A stretch of 5,609 bases of DNA from JBGTKH01 sp041744735 (GTDB taxonomy: Bacteria; Planctomycetota; Planctomycetia; Pirellulales; Pirellulaceae), in contig JBGTKH010000574.1 of assembly GCA_041744735.1 (NCBI GenBank), positions 1 through 5,609 on the forward strand, in the 5' to 3' direction. Numbering within the stretch: the first letter of the stretch is position 1; each line of letters starts with the position of its first letter. Of the stretch, positions 1 to 5,609 are shown one piece after another. The notes beneath the pieces are model-generated. The model saw only the letters and a list, made by a program, of their open reading frames with translations. It did no database searches and was not told where the DNA came from. The translations under genes were made by a program, and so were the position numbers.

Positions 1-2582
1 TGCAGCTTACTCGCCCGCAGCAATCCAAGCACGCACGCCTTGACGACTTCGGTCGTGTATGCGAACGGCGGTCCCGCAAAGTTGGAAATCAAAGCGCCCC
101 CGCTCGTTCCACCTTCCTTCTCAACGTGTTCCAGAATGCGACGCGGGATGACGCCGCTGCACGTCGGGACATAACGCCCCGAGTCCAACTCCAAAATGCC
201 AAGTTCGTCTTTGAGAAACTTCGGCGACGGTCCCGACAAATCCGACTCCAGCAATTGCGCCAACTCCGCAGGCAGGACCGTGATCGGATCGAAGTATGGG
301 AAGAGGTCGTTCAACAACCGCTCCGCCACCGTCTTCAAGACACTTGCGAAGCTTGAGTCATGTTCGTTGGGGTCGATGGGGCGGCTGCGAAAGTACAGCT
401 TCCCCGACATCCACGCGGCCGCCACTTCGTCCTGAAGCTGTTCCTGCAATTCTTCGGAGCGAACGTCTTCGCTTTGGAGCAAGACGCGGCGAGCCTCGCT
501 GAGCGATTCTTTGCGCGGTTGAAACTTTTTGACCATGCCGCGCGACCGAATCAACTCGCGGGCCTGTTGAGCAAGCTGTTCCGTGTCGCCGCAGACCCAC
601 ACCAAACGGTTTTCCAGGGCCGCCTCGGTGCTGCGTTTGATCCACGTGGCTTCGCTGCGGTCGTCGCCGGGCAGGAATCGAAAGTCAACACGGACCGCGG
701 CATCGTCATGAGGATTGAGTAGTTTGACGTCGGACTTTTCGCGTCCGTCTGAGAACACGCCGGCCCAAGGAAAGGCACGCCCTATCATTTTTGGCCGTTC
801 GGGTTTATCGAGCAGGAACTTCAGAGCATCCTCGACGATTTCGCTGATGCTTTCGCGCGTGGCGCCGATCTCGCGTCGTTCCCGCTCCCATTCTTCGCCC
901 GCCGTCGATTGGATGCGGTATCCTTGCTTTTCGGAGAAGCTAAGCAGATTGCGGCGTCGCAGTTCCTCCAAAGCCTCGGTGACCTCGCTGACCTGATTGC
1001 CGCGGTCTAGCCGGTCGTACAGGCACTGCGAAACGAACTTGGCGTCCGTGGGAAGCGTGTCTTGAATCAATTCCAGCAGGGCCACAGCCTTGGCGGCTCG
1101 AATCAACAGTGTGTCGTCATCGGCGCACTGGTTCAGAATGCGGGCCATGCTGGATTGAACATCCGAGTCGAGCGCCGTGTGCTGCACTTCGTAGATCTGG
1201 TCCAGTGTGACCAGATCGCCCACCGGCTTGTCCGCTAGCTTCTGATCGCGGAACAACTCGCCTAACAATTGCAGCAAGCCACGAATCGCCTGGTCGTCCC
1301 CTTGGGCGCGGGCCGAGCGCGTGCGAAGCGCGCTGGTGATGCGCAACAGCAGGTCGATCTGGCCGGGCAGCATGGGATAGACTTCGACAAATTCGTCCGC
1401 CGTCACGTCTTCGCAGCCATAGGCGTACAGCTTCAGCTCCGGCCGATGCTTCTCGAACAGCGCTCGTAGCTCGACCTCTCCCTGCCGCGTCTTTTGAAGC
1501 AGGCGACGATGAACGACATCACGAATGTTCGTTGCGGACAGATGCACTCGAAGGTTTTGCGGGAAACGATCCTTGGCCCAGATCAGAAACGAGTCGCCGG
1601 CGTCTTCGTCGATGCGCTGCTGTCCCAGGGCAAGCAGCCAGGCCTGGCCTTTAAGCCGGGCTCCCAATTCTGAAGCAAACGCGCGCAGTTTGTCTCGCCG
1701 ATCGGTACTGGCGATTACATACTGAGACACTTCATCGATCACAATGAAAAGTGTCGCGCCTGGATGGCGAAAACGCAGCATATCGCCAATCGCCGTGACG
1801 GCTTCGGCTGGCGAGTCCATGCGACTATGAGTTCCGGCGCGACTGGTGAACCAACTCAGCGGTTCGATGTAAAGTGCCGGATCCATTACGTGTCTGATTC
1901 GCGAAAAACTCTCTTCCGCAAACGGGTCGTTCTTCTCAGTTTCCCAAGAGTGACCAAGTGTTCTTTCGGCTGCTTCCGCAAACTCCGCCCACTGCCCCTT
2001 GCGTTCCAAATCTAGCTCTGCATCGGCCACCAAAGCATCAACTGGACAGTAGCCGAGTCGAGCTTGGACTTGCCGAACCACAGCCGCGTGAATGTGTTCG
2101 TTATCGTGTGCAAAACCCCCAACGTCGAACACGACTGCGATCGGGTCGATTTTTTGTCGGAGGTTGTCCCACGCCTTTCGCAACTCCTCCGCTCGCGGCG
2201 ACGTGTCCCGTCGCAGCAAGGCTTCGGCCAGAGGCGTTCCATCGGGCAATACGACACCGTCCAGCGCCAGCCCAAGGAGTTTCGTAAAGATCGATTTACC
2301 TGAGCCGTAGAAACCGGAAATCCAGGCGTTAGGGAGATCGGGGCCGGCCTTCTTGTCCAATTCCGATGCGATGGCATTCAGGAGTCGGGTGTATTGCTCA
2401 TGGATTCCGTCCGGCACGCGTTTATGGTTCGGATGGTCTTTCGGCCAACCACCGGTGATGATGTACTCCGACACTTCCGACGCCAGCTTGGCGGGGCTCT
2501 GTTCATGGAAGTAAACGACTGGCGGTATGTCGCGGGTGACATCCGAAACAAATAGCTTGCCGATTGACATGGTTTCGCTCAT
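1..2582 (-). CDS. brxC: BREX ATPase BrxC, N-terminal 860 codons (runs off left edge)
   Basis: BrxC is the large P-loop ATPase of BREX phage defence, a cytoplasmic core component needed with PglX and PglZ. The frame is open from ATG 2582 to base 3 with no stop or frameshift (860 codons). Visible elements are a Walker A motif GFYGSGKS (residues 90-97), a Walker B strand LFIVIDE (278-284, D283/E284), the block RFPQNLRVHLSATNIRDVV (339-357), a probable winged-helix region (about 495-560), and a late block GPPFAYTTEVVKACVLGLLR (837-856) typical of the family. The N-terminus (IGKLFVSDVTRDIPPVV, 7-23) also matches BrxC. Family members are usually about 1,100-1,200 residues, so the C-terminal quarter or so is missing only because the window ends. 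The start overlaps the brxB stop as ATGA, with no Shine-Dalgarno in CCGTCCGCGCATATACTG, so coupling to brxB is likely. An internal ATG at 2570 (residue 5) aligns better with the family start and is the alternative. Confidence 0.93.
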   Translation of the reverse strand, partial: MSETMSIGKLFVSDVTRDIPPVVYFHEQSPAKLASEVSEYIITGGWPKDHPNHKRVPDGIHEQYTRLLNAIASELDKKAGPDLPNAWISGFYGSGKSIFTKLLGLALDGVVLPDGTPLAEALLRRDTSPRAEELRKAWDNLRQKIDPIAVVFDVGGFAHDNEHIHAAVVRQVQARLGYCPVDALVADAELDLERKGQWAEFAEAAERTLGHSWETEKNDPFAEESFSRIRHVMDPALYIEPLSWFTSRAGTHSRMDSPAEAVTAIGDMLRFRHPGATLFIVIDEVSQYVIASTDRRDKLRAFASELGARLKGQAWLLALGQQRIDEDAGDSFLIWAKDRFPQNLRVHLSATNIRDVVHRRLLQKTRQGEVELRALFEKHRPELKLYAYGCEDVTADEFVEVYPMLPGQIDLLLRITSALRTRSARAQGDDQAIRGLLQLLGELFRDQKLADKPVGDLVTLDQIYEVQHTALDSDVQSSMARILNQCADDDTLLIRAAKAVALLELIQDTLPTDAKFVSQCLYDRLDRGNQVSEVTEALEELRRRNLLSFSEKQGYRIQSTAGEEWERERREIGATRESISEIVEDALKFLLDKPERPKMIGRAFPWAGVFSDGREKSDVKLLNPHDDAAVRVDFRFLPGDDRSEATWIKRSTEAALENRLVWVCGDTEQLAQQARELIRSRGMVKKFQPRKESLSEARRVLLQSEDVRSEELQEQLQDEVAAAWMSGKLYFRSRPIDPNEHDSSFASVLKTVAERLLNDLFPYFDPITVLPAELAQLLESDLSGPSPKFLKDELGILELDSGRYVPTCSGVIPRRILEHVEKEGGTSGGALISNFAGPPFAYTTEVVKACVLGLLRASKL

Positions 2583-3217
2583 CAGTATATGCGCGGACGG
2601 TAGTCGCTATCGGGATCCAAGACACCCATGAAAGAAAGACCCTTGTCGCCTCGGCGTTCGCCCGGATAGAGCAGAACGACCGGAATGCTCCGCGTGTGCC
2701 CATCAAGATGGCGAAGCAATGCCGATGAGCGGAAGAACGGATACATTGCTCCAGCACGTCCGATCAATGCAACTGTCCGATCCGTTCGGTCCGGATGCTG
2801 GTCGTTGTACTCACAGATGATGCGGCTGCAATCCGCGGCAATGCCGGAGGAACCTTCGATCAGTGGCCCAAGTTTTCCCTGCAGGTATTTCAAGCCTCGG
2901 TCCATCGCTGTCGCGGCAGTCTGACGTTCCATCTCAATGACGCGCCGTATCCAGTCATCACCTTGAGCCCGCACGCGATCCAACAGCAACTTCTGAAGAT
3001 TGATGGAAAGCACTGCCCAGCCGTTCCCAACGAGATCCGTGCTGAGCTTCTGGACTTCCCGACGCAAACGAAACTCATGACTCGGATCGTACTGCACGAT
3101 TGCGAACCGGTAGTTCCGCATCGTGCTGATTCGCGGGCCGTCCTCATGAATCAGGTCTTTTCGCAGGTCGGCGAATGCTTGTTGCAACGGCGTTTGATCA
3201 AAAAGTGATCGGCTCAT
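2582..3217 (-). CDS. brxB: BREX protein BrxB (DUF1788 family)
   Basis: This 211-residue protein belongs to the DUF1788/BrxB family, a small conserved cytoplasmic BREX component whose biochemical role is not firmly settled. The diagnostic C-terminal blocks are present: YPFFRSSALL (159-168), PVVLLYPG (179-186), SFMGV (195-199) and a terminal YRPRIY (206-211). The N-terminal half has the usual NYRFAIVQYDP strand (35-45) and the NGWAVLSINLQKLLLD segment (65-80). Length is normal for the family (about 200 residues) and nothing looks truncated. The start ATG overlaps the brxA stop (ATGA, 3217-3214) and is preceded by GGAGAAG, with GGAG seven bases upstream. Its own stop overlaps the brxC start in the same way. 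Position between brxA and brxC is the canonical BREX order. Confidence 0.92.
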   Translation of the reverse strand: MSRSLFDQTPLQQAFADLRKDLIHEDGPRISTMRNYRFAIVQYDPSHEFRLRREVQKLSTDLVGNGWAVLSINLQKLLLDRVRAQGDDWIRRVIEMERQTAATAMDRGLKYLQGKLGPLIEGSSGIAADCSRIICEYNDQHPDRTDRTVALIGRAGAMYPFFRSSALLRHLDGHTRSIPVVLLYPGERRGDKGLSFMGVLDPDSDYRPRIY

Positions 3218-4002
3218 GATGCTTCTCCAACATGAGCCGGCTCACCTGCCAACATTGCGGCTTCAGCCCATTCGACCAAATTCGCAAACTTCCAGCCAAC
3301 ATCAACGAGATCTCCCTGGCGGCGAAACCGTAGGGCCGCGAGAGTCCGTAGCCGGCGTTCCAGCACGTCGCCAACCAGTCCCACGGAAGCGAAGTAAGGA
3401 TTATCCAGTAACGTGCCATTGAAGGTCAGCTCTCGCAGCAGGTAGAGCATGTAGGTTAACGCCTCATCGTCGATGCGCGGCAATTGCAGCGACCGAGGAT
3501 CACGTGTCCCGCGCAGCAGCCCGGCCGATGCGGCAGAGTTGAGAAGCTTTCTCGCAAACTGCACGCGGGTGGTTAACGTCCAGCGCCCGGGCACCAAATG
3601 CTCTACCCATTGAACGATGAGGTCCCGGCTGACCTCTGGCCGAGCTTGCTCGCGACGTTCGGCGAGGTATGCGCCGGTGAATGCACGATACAATGGGTCA
3701 GCAAGCTGTAGATGCCAATGGCAAATCACTCGTCGCGTCGGTGGCTCCATGTTTTCCCAAGCGCGGAGGACTTGAAGTGCCGACGGGAATTTGTCGTACC
3801 GCTCGCCGAAATCCGTCAGCAGCCTTTTAACTCGTGCGAGGCTTCGGGCGCCGAACCAGTATTGATCGAACGCTTCGTCGGCCGACGGTAAGCCGAATTC
3901 AGATGCGACGCGCTGCCAGTAGGCGCGGGAGTGCTCAACTTCCAATGCGCACTTCATAAGCCTCGTGTGGAACTCTACTGTTTCCGACGGTTGCGTAGTC
4001 AT
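3214..4002 (-). CDS. brxA: BREX protein BrxA (DUF1819 family)
   Basis: This is a 262-residue DUF1819/BrxA-family protein, the small mostly helical protein that opens most BREX operons. Homologues elsewhere have been reported to bind DNA, but the role here is inferred from family only. Visible signatures are an N-terminal helical pair (about 10-65), the block LADPLYRAFTGAYL (100-113), and the characteristic W-x-x-x-T segment WTLTTRVQFARKLL (141-154) running into AASAGLL (157-163). The open frame extends 54 codons further upstream to 4164, but that part overlaps brxE and reads as low-complexity shadow sequence. The ATG at 4002 is chosen because an exact AGGAGG sits five bases upstream and the start overlaps the brxE stop as ATGA. 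The C-terminus overlaps brxB by four bases. No defects were seen. Confidence 0.9.
   Translation of the reverse strand: MTTQPSETVEFHTRLMKCALEVEHSRAYWQRVASEFGLPSADEAFDQYWFGARSLARVKRLLTDFGERYDKFPSALQVLRAWENMEPPTRRVICHWHLQLADPLYRAFTGAYLAERREQARPEVSRDLIVQWVEHLVPGRWTLTTRVQFARKLLNSAASAGLLRGTRDPRSLQLPRIDDEALTYMLYLLRELTFNGTLLDNPYFASVGLVGDVLERRLRTLAALRFRRQGDLVDVGWKFANLVEWAEAAMLAGEPAHVGEAS
3225..3228 (-). promoter_or_regulatory. Shine-Dalgarno site of brxB
   Basis: GGAG (within TTGGAGAAGCATC, minus sense) lies seven bases before the brxB ATG at 3217, inside the 3' end of brxA. It supports the ATGA-overlap start. Confidence 0.7.
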
Positions 4003-4604
4003 GACGGCCTCCTGTAATGAGGCATAGGGTACTCGTCCGTCAATGGCGAACAGGCTGCAATCAGGTGGCGCACCAACAGCTCTAACGAGTCCGGCACAGT
4101 ACCCTTGATGCGTCGGCCAATCGGCGCCTGAACAAATCCGGCTTTGCCGTGCGCTTGAACCCACTCGGCGAAATGTTCCTTGTCCCAGCTTTCGGCCATC
4201 ACTTCGGCAAGTCCTGGTAGAGCCTCGACGGGTGGCCGTCCCGCGCGTTTTAGATCCGCGAGCCGTTCATCGACTCGCTCGTCGATTTCGAAGGAGAGGT
4301 TAAACAGCGAAATGATCCGATCGGCGTCGTGAGCTTGCTTGCGGAGCTCCTCGTCCCGCCGGCGCGCCGCCTCACGAAAACTCTGGAAGATCGCCCACTC
4401 CCAGGAATGCGGCAGCAATCGGGAGAAGAAGTCTCGACCACCAAATTCGCTCGCCAAGTCCGTCCGCCACCACCCAAGTCGTCGAACTTCGCCGCGCTCA
4501 CCAGCCCATCCAATTGCGAGCTGTGCAGTCAGGAGCAGATCGATCTCCGACAACGGGATTGGTGCGGCTTCGCGATCCGCTTCGCTACTTTCGATTACAG
4601 CCAT
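3999..4604 (-). CDS. brxE: BrxE-like first gene of a type 6 BREX operon
   Basis: This 201-residue protein is predicted cytoplasmic, with no signal peptide or membrane span. From its sequence and its place immediately before brxA-brxB-brxC it is called BrxE, the small component of unknown function that marks BREX type 6. Visible features are a helix LTAQLAIGWAGE (25-36), a tryptophan/arginine-rich block RRLGWWRTDL (41-50), GGRDFFSRLLP (55-65), an arginine/glutamate-rich helical stretch (about 76-93), and SLFNLSFEIDERVDERLADL (99-118), which looks like an amphipathic helix or coiled coil. ATG 4604 is preferred, with GGGGA eight bases upstream. A TTG at 4619 would add five residues (MGNLS). The stop overlaps the brxA start. 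The BrxE assignment comes from recalled family pattern plus gene order and was not confirmed by alignment. The function remains unknown. Confidence 0.83.
   Translation of the reverse strand: MAVIESSEADREAAPIPLSEIDLLLTAQLAIGWAGERGEVRRLGWWRTDLASEFGGRDFFSRLLPHSWEWAIFQSFREAARRRDEELRKQAHDADRIISLFNLSFEIDERVDERLADLKRAGRPPVEALPGLAEVMAESWDKEHFAEWVQAHGKAGFVQAPIGRRIKGTVPDSLELLVRHLIAACSPLTDEYPMPHYRRPS
4008..4013 (-). promoter_or_regulatory. Consensus Shine-Dalgarno site of brxA
   Basis: A perfect AGGAGG (minus sense) sits five bases before the ATG at 4002, within the last codons of brxE. It decides the brxA start in favour of 4002 over the longer upstream frame. Confidence 0.85.
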
Positions 4605-4612
4605 GCTCAGAT

Positions 4613-4617
4613 TCCCC
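4613..4617 (-). promoter_or_regulatory. Probable Shine-Dalgarno site of brxE
   Basis: GGGGA (minus sense) lies eight bases before the ATG at 4604. It favours that start over the TTG at 4619, which itself overlaps this motif. An AAGGTG further upstream, ten bases before the TTG, keeps the alternative open. Confidence 0.5.
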
Positions 4618-4706
4618 AATGCTTTGCCGCACCTTAGTCTACAAGATTACGGCCTTCAAACCAGCGACCCAGCCGGTTGGAATCAGCACCAATCCCGTGC
4701 CCTCTT

Positions 4707-4767
4707 CGGTGTTCAGCGGTCAAATGGCGGCGGTTCAAAACGGTGGCACGGAGCGGTCGAATTCGGT
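4707..4767 (-). repeat. Three-copy ACCG-N6-ACCG direct-repeat array upstream of brxE
   Basis: In minus sense the motif ACCG-N6-ACCG occurs three times: 4767-4754 (spacer AATTCG), 4744-4731 (TTTTGA) and 4720-4707 (CTGAAC). Within each copy the two tetramers are ten bases apart, one helical turn. The copies repeat at 23 and 24 bases. The two right-hand copies sit in a degenerate 23-base tandem repeat (4730-4752 and 4753-4775, 16 of 23 positions identical). This periodic layout resembles a multi-site binding array for a regulator, about 100-165 bases ahead of the brxE start. The binding protein is unknown; function is inferred from arrangement alone. Confidence 0.6.
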
Positions 4768-4819
4768 GGCGCTGGGGCGTTAAAAGTCTTCGTTGGGTGA
4801 AGCTGTGCCGCGGGAAACA

Positions 4820-4829
4820 GATCGCGATC
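4820..4829. repeat. Perfect ten-base palindrome GATCGCGATC
   Basis: GATCGCGATC is a perfect palindrome containing two GATC sites around CGCG. It lies 53 bases past the WYL stop and about 215 bases before brxE. It could be an operator half-site pair or chance; the flanking bases do not extend the symmetry. Confidence 0.35.
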
Positions 4830-4882
4830 ACTTGGTCCGGCCGCATGCCAAATACGTTTCATTCTCGCCTGTTCCAATTTTT

Positions 4883-5125
4883 TCAGACCAATGCCACCGG
4901 CATCAGGAAGTTGGCGGCCAATTCCAATCGCCCGTTCTGGCAGCGTTCGACGTAGAACTGCCGGGGTTCTTCGCGGCTGAGGCACAGGGCGAGAAAGCGG
5001 TCCTTGCCCAGAAACCGAATCGGGCTCACGACCCGCCGGGTTGTCACACCCTTGGAGTCGCAGTAATCGAACGTGACAACCAGATCGTCCGACTGATGCA
5101 TGGCTCGGTAAATCAGTTGACGCAT
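4883..5125 (-). CDS. Small standalone WYL-domain protein
   Basis: This 80-residue protein is almost entirely one WYL domain, the Sm-like small beta-barrel fold that serves as a ligand- or nucleic-acid-sensing module in many bacterial regulators. The visible pattern is a leading helix RQLIYRAMHQSDD (2-14), strand LVVTFDY (15-21), a KGVTTRRVVSPIRFLG block (25-40) with the conserved arginines and proline, DRFLALCLS (42-50) in the position of the W-Y-L strand, and EPRQFYVERC (53-62) with the R-x-F-x-x-x-R signature. No helix-turn-helix precedes it, unlike BrxR- or CapW-type regulators. ATG 5125 is chosen because GGAGG sits six bases upstream. A GTG at 5197 would give 104 residues, but the added part resembles no domain. 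Being on the brx strand directly upstream, it may act as a sensor or co-regulator of the operon; this is inference. It could also be an unrelated host gene. Confidence 0.75.
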   Translation of the reverse strand: MRQLIYRAMHQSDDLVVTFDYCDSKGVTTRRVVSPIRFLGKDRFLALCLSREEPRQFYVERCQNGRLELAANFLMPVALV

Positions 5126-5131
5126 TTTCGG

Positions 5132-5136
5132 CCTCC
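5132..5136 (-). promoter_or_regulatory. Shine-Dalgarno site of the WYL gene
   Basis: GGAGG (minus sense, in CGGAGGCCGAAA) lies six bases before the ATG at 5125. It decides the 80-residue start over the GTG at 5197. Confidence 0.7.
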
Positions 5137-5394
5137 GCGGCGCAGGTGGCAAATCGATCCATCGTTCTACTTGGAGTATCGCTTGCCGAGCGGACACGTT
5201 TGGTCCGCGTTGCGTTATGCGGCCGAGGACAACTTGGAATGAAAGACGACGAAACTATCAGCAGCCACATCGTTGGACGCCGCATCAAAGTGGCGCAGCA
5301 AGCTTTTCAGACTGTTTTTGTTTTGGAACGCAATCCGAAATGCGATAGAGGTCGTAGTACCGGCTCGTGCCGTGACTCCGGGTGAACCTTTGCG

Positions 5395-5421
5395 TCACCG
5401 GAACAGCTTCAGCCGATACAT
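5395..5421 (-). other. Possible leader mini-ORF (MYRLKLFR)
   Basis: ATG at 5421 opens an eight-residue peptide ending in TGA at 5397-5395. It is preceded by AGAGGA, with GAGG five bases before the ATG, as good a ribosome site as those of the real genes here. It lies about 270 bases upstream of the WYL start on the same strand. So short a frame can arise by chance, and a leader-peptide role is inference. Confidence 0.25.
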
Positions 5422-5609
5422 TAAATCCTCTTTCTCCCGCTACTGTTTTCGAGACCAGTTCCTCGCATCCTGCCCCGGCCGCTTCAACGTCGGCTGGCAA
5501 CGCGCTGGTTTCGGATCTTGGCCGAGGACGCGGCCAGCGGCCAATCGTTAGCCGATAATATGCTGACGGACGTCGGCCAGAGGCCGGGCATCGACCAATT
5601 GAGCCAGAG

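Larger units (their letters stand above)
4605..4882 (-). promoter_or_regulatory. Intergenic control region between the WYL gene and brxE
   Basis: These 278 bases separate the WYL gene stop from the brxE start, while all genes downstream overlap. The open frames crossing the region give arginine/proline-rich translations with no Shine-Dalgarno and look like chance. The region holds a CGGT repeat array (4707-4767), a perfect ten-base palindrome (4820-4829), and two short TTGG...CCAA inverted pairs (4677-4692 and 4832-4851) on either side of the array. No convincing -35/-10 pair was found; the best -10-like hexamer, TAGACT just ahead of brxE, lacks a matching -35 at 17 bases. No terminator hairpin with a T-run follows the WYL gene, so read-through from it into brxE is possible. 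Confidence 0.55.
5126..5609. other. Region without a supported gene, upstream of the WYL gene
   Basis: No gene can be supported across these 484 bases on either strand. Open frames are short and arginine/serine-rich, with no recognisable domain. On the minus strand the WYL frame stays open back to a stop at 5255-5257 but offers only a GTG start. A nine-codon mini-ORF lies at 5421-5395, with possible hairpins just after it. At the far right a minus-strand frame ending in TAA at 5550-5548 reads LAQLVDARPLADVRQHIIG and might be the tail of a gene starting outside the window. No IS ends, tRNA or terminator with a T-run was seen. The region may be the leader of the WYL gene plus ordinary intergenic sequence. 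Confidence 0.5.

Noticed and set aside
2795..3208. A 137-codon plus-strand open frame opposite brxB
   Set aside because: It is antisense to a clearly recognised BrxB, with no independent coding signal.
4003..4164. A 54-codon N-terminal extension of brxA
   Set aside because: It lies wholly inside brxE in another frame. The AGGAGG and ATGA overlap place the start at 4002.
4677..4692. TTGG-N8-CCAA inverted repeat
   Set aside because: The four-base arms are too short to claim an operator on their own. Mentioned only as part of the control region.
4793..5242. A 149-codon plus-strand open frame opposite the WYL gene
   Set aside because: It is antisense to the WYL gene with no domain pattern and no good Shine-Dalgarno, consistent with a GC-rich shadow frame.
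4713..5288. A 191-codon open frame on the minus strand across the WYL gene and the gap
   Set aside because: It overlaps the WYL gene in another frame, is rich in Arg/Pro/Ser, has no ribosome site at its start and no recognisable domain. The WYL frame has clear family pattern and GGAGG.
5239..5385. A plus-strand frame starting MKDDETISSHIVGRRIK
   Set aside because: It is short, with no recognisable domain and only a distant AGGA before the ATG; the translation degenerates to Arg/Ser/Gly. It opposes the likely leader of the WYL gene.
5221..5529. The ten-base repeat GGCCGAGGAC at 5221-5230 and 5520-5529
   Set aside because: There are two copies only, with no shared flanks. In GC-rich sequence of this length this can readily be chance, and there is no sign of a mobile-element boundary.

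Overview
The window carries the 5' half of a BREX phage-defence operon, most likely BREX type 6, read entirely from the minus strand (right to left). The order in the direction of transcription is brxE (4604-3999), brxA (4002-3214), brxB (3217-2582) and brxC (2582 to beyond base 1). The N-terminal 860 codons of brxC are present and uninterrupted. The type-6 call rests on a BrxE-like first gene directly ahead of brxA-brxB-brxC. The rest of such an operon (pglX, pglZ, brxD, brxHI) would lie off the left edge and is not visible here.

The genes are very tightly packed. All three junctions (brxE/brxA, brxA/brxB, brxB/brxC) are the same four-base ATGA stop-start overlap, which implies one transcript and translational coupling. 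brxA and brxB have good Shine-Dalgarno sites inside the upstream gene. brxC has none that I can see.

Upstream of brxE is a 278-base gap (4605-4882) with no convincing gene. It holds an unusual repeat array: three copies of ACCG-N6-ACCG (minus-strand sense) at 23-24 base spacing, about 100-165 bases ahead of brxE. This is the best candidate for a control region. Next, on the same strand, is a small gene (5125-4883) for an 80-residue single-domain WYL protein with no DNA-binding domain. WYL-domain regulators are known partners of BREX and other defence systems, so it may take part in control of the operon.

The right-hand 480 bases (5126-5609) hold no gene I can support. They contain a mini-ORF with a good ribosome-binding site, possible alternative hairpins, and at the edge a short open frame that might be the tail of another minus-strand gene.

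Organism: a GC-rich bacterium with AGGAGG-type ribosome-binding sites. The compact standalone WYL protein reminds me of Planctomycetota, but that is a weak impression and the phylum is not established by this sequence. No tRNA, rRNA, CRISPR array, transposase or insertion-sequence end was seen.
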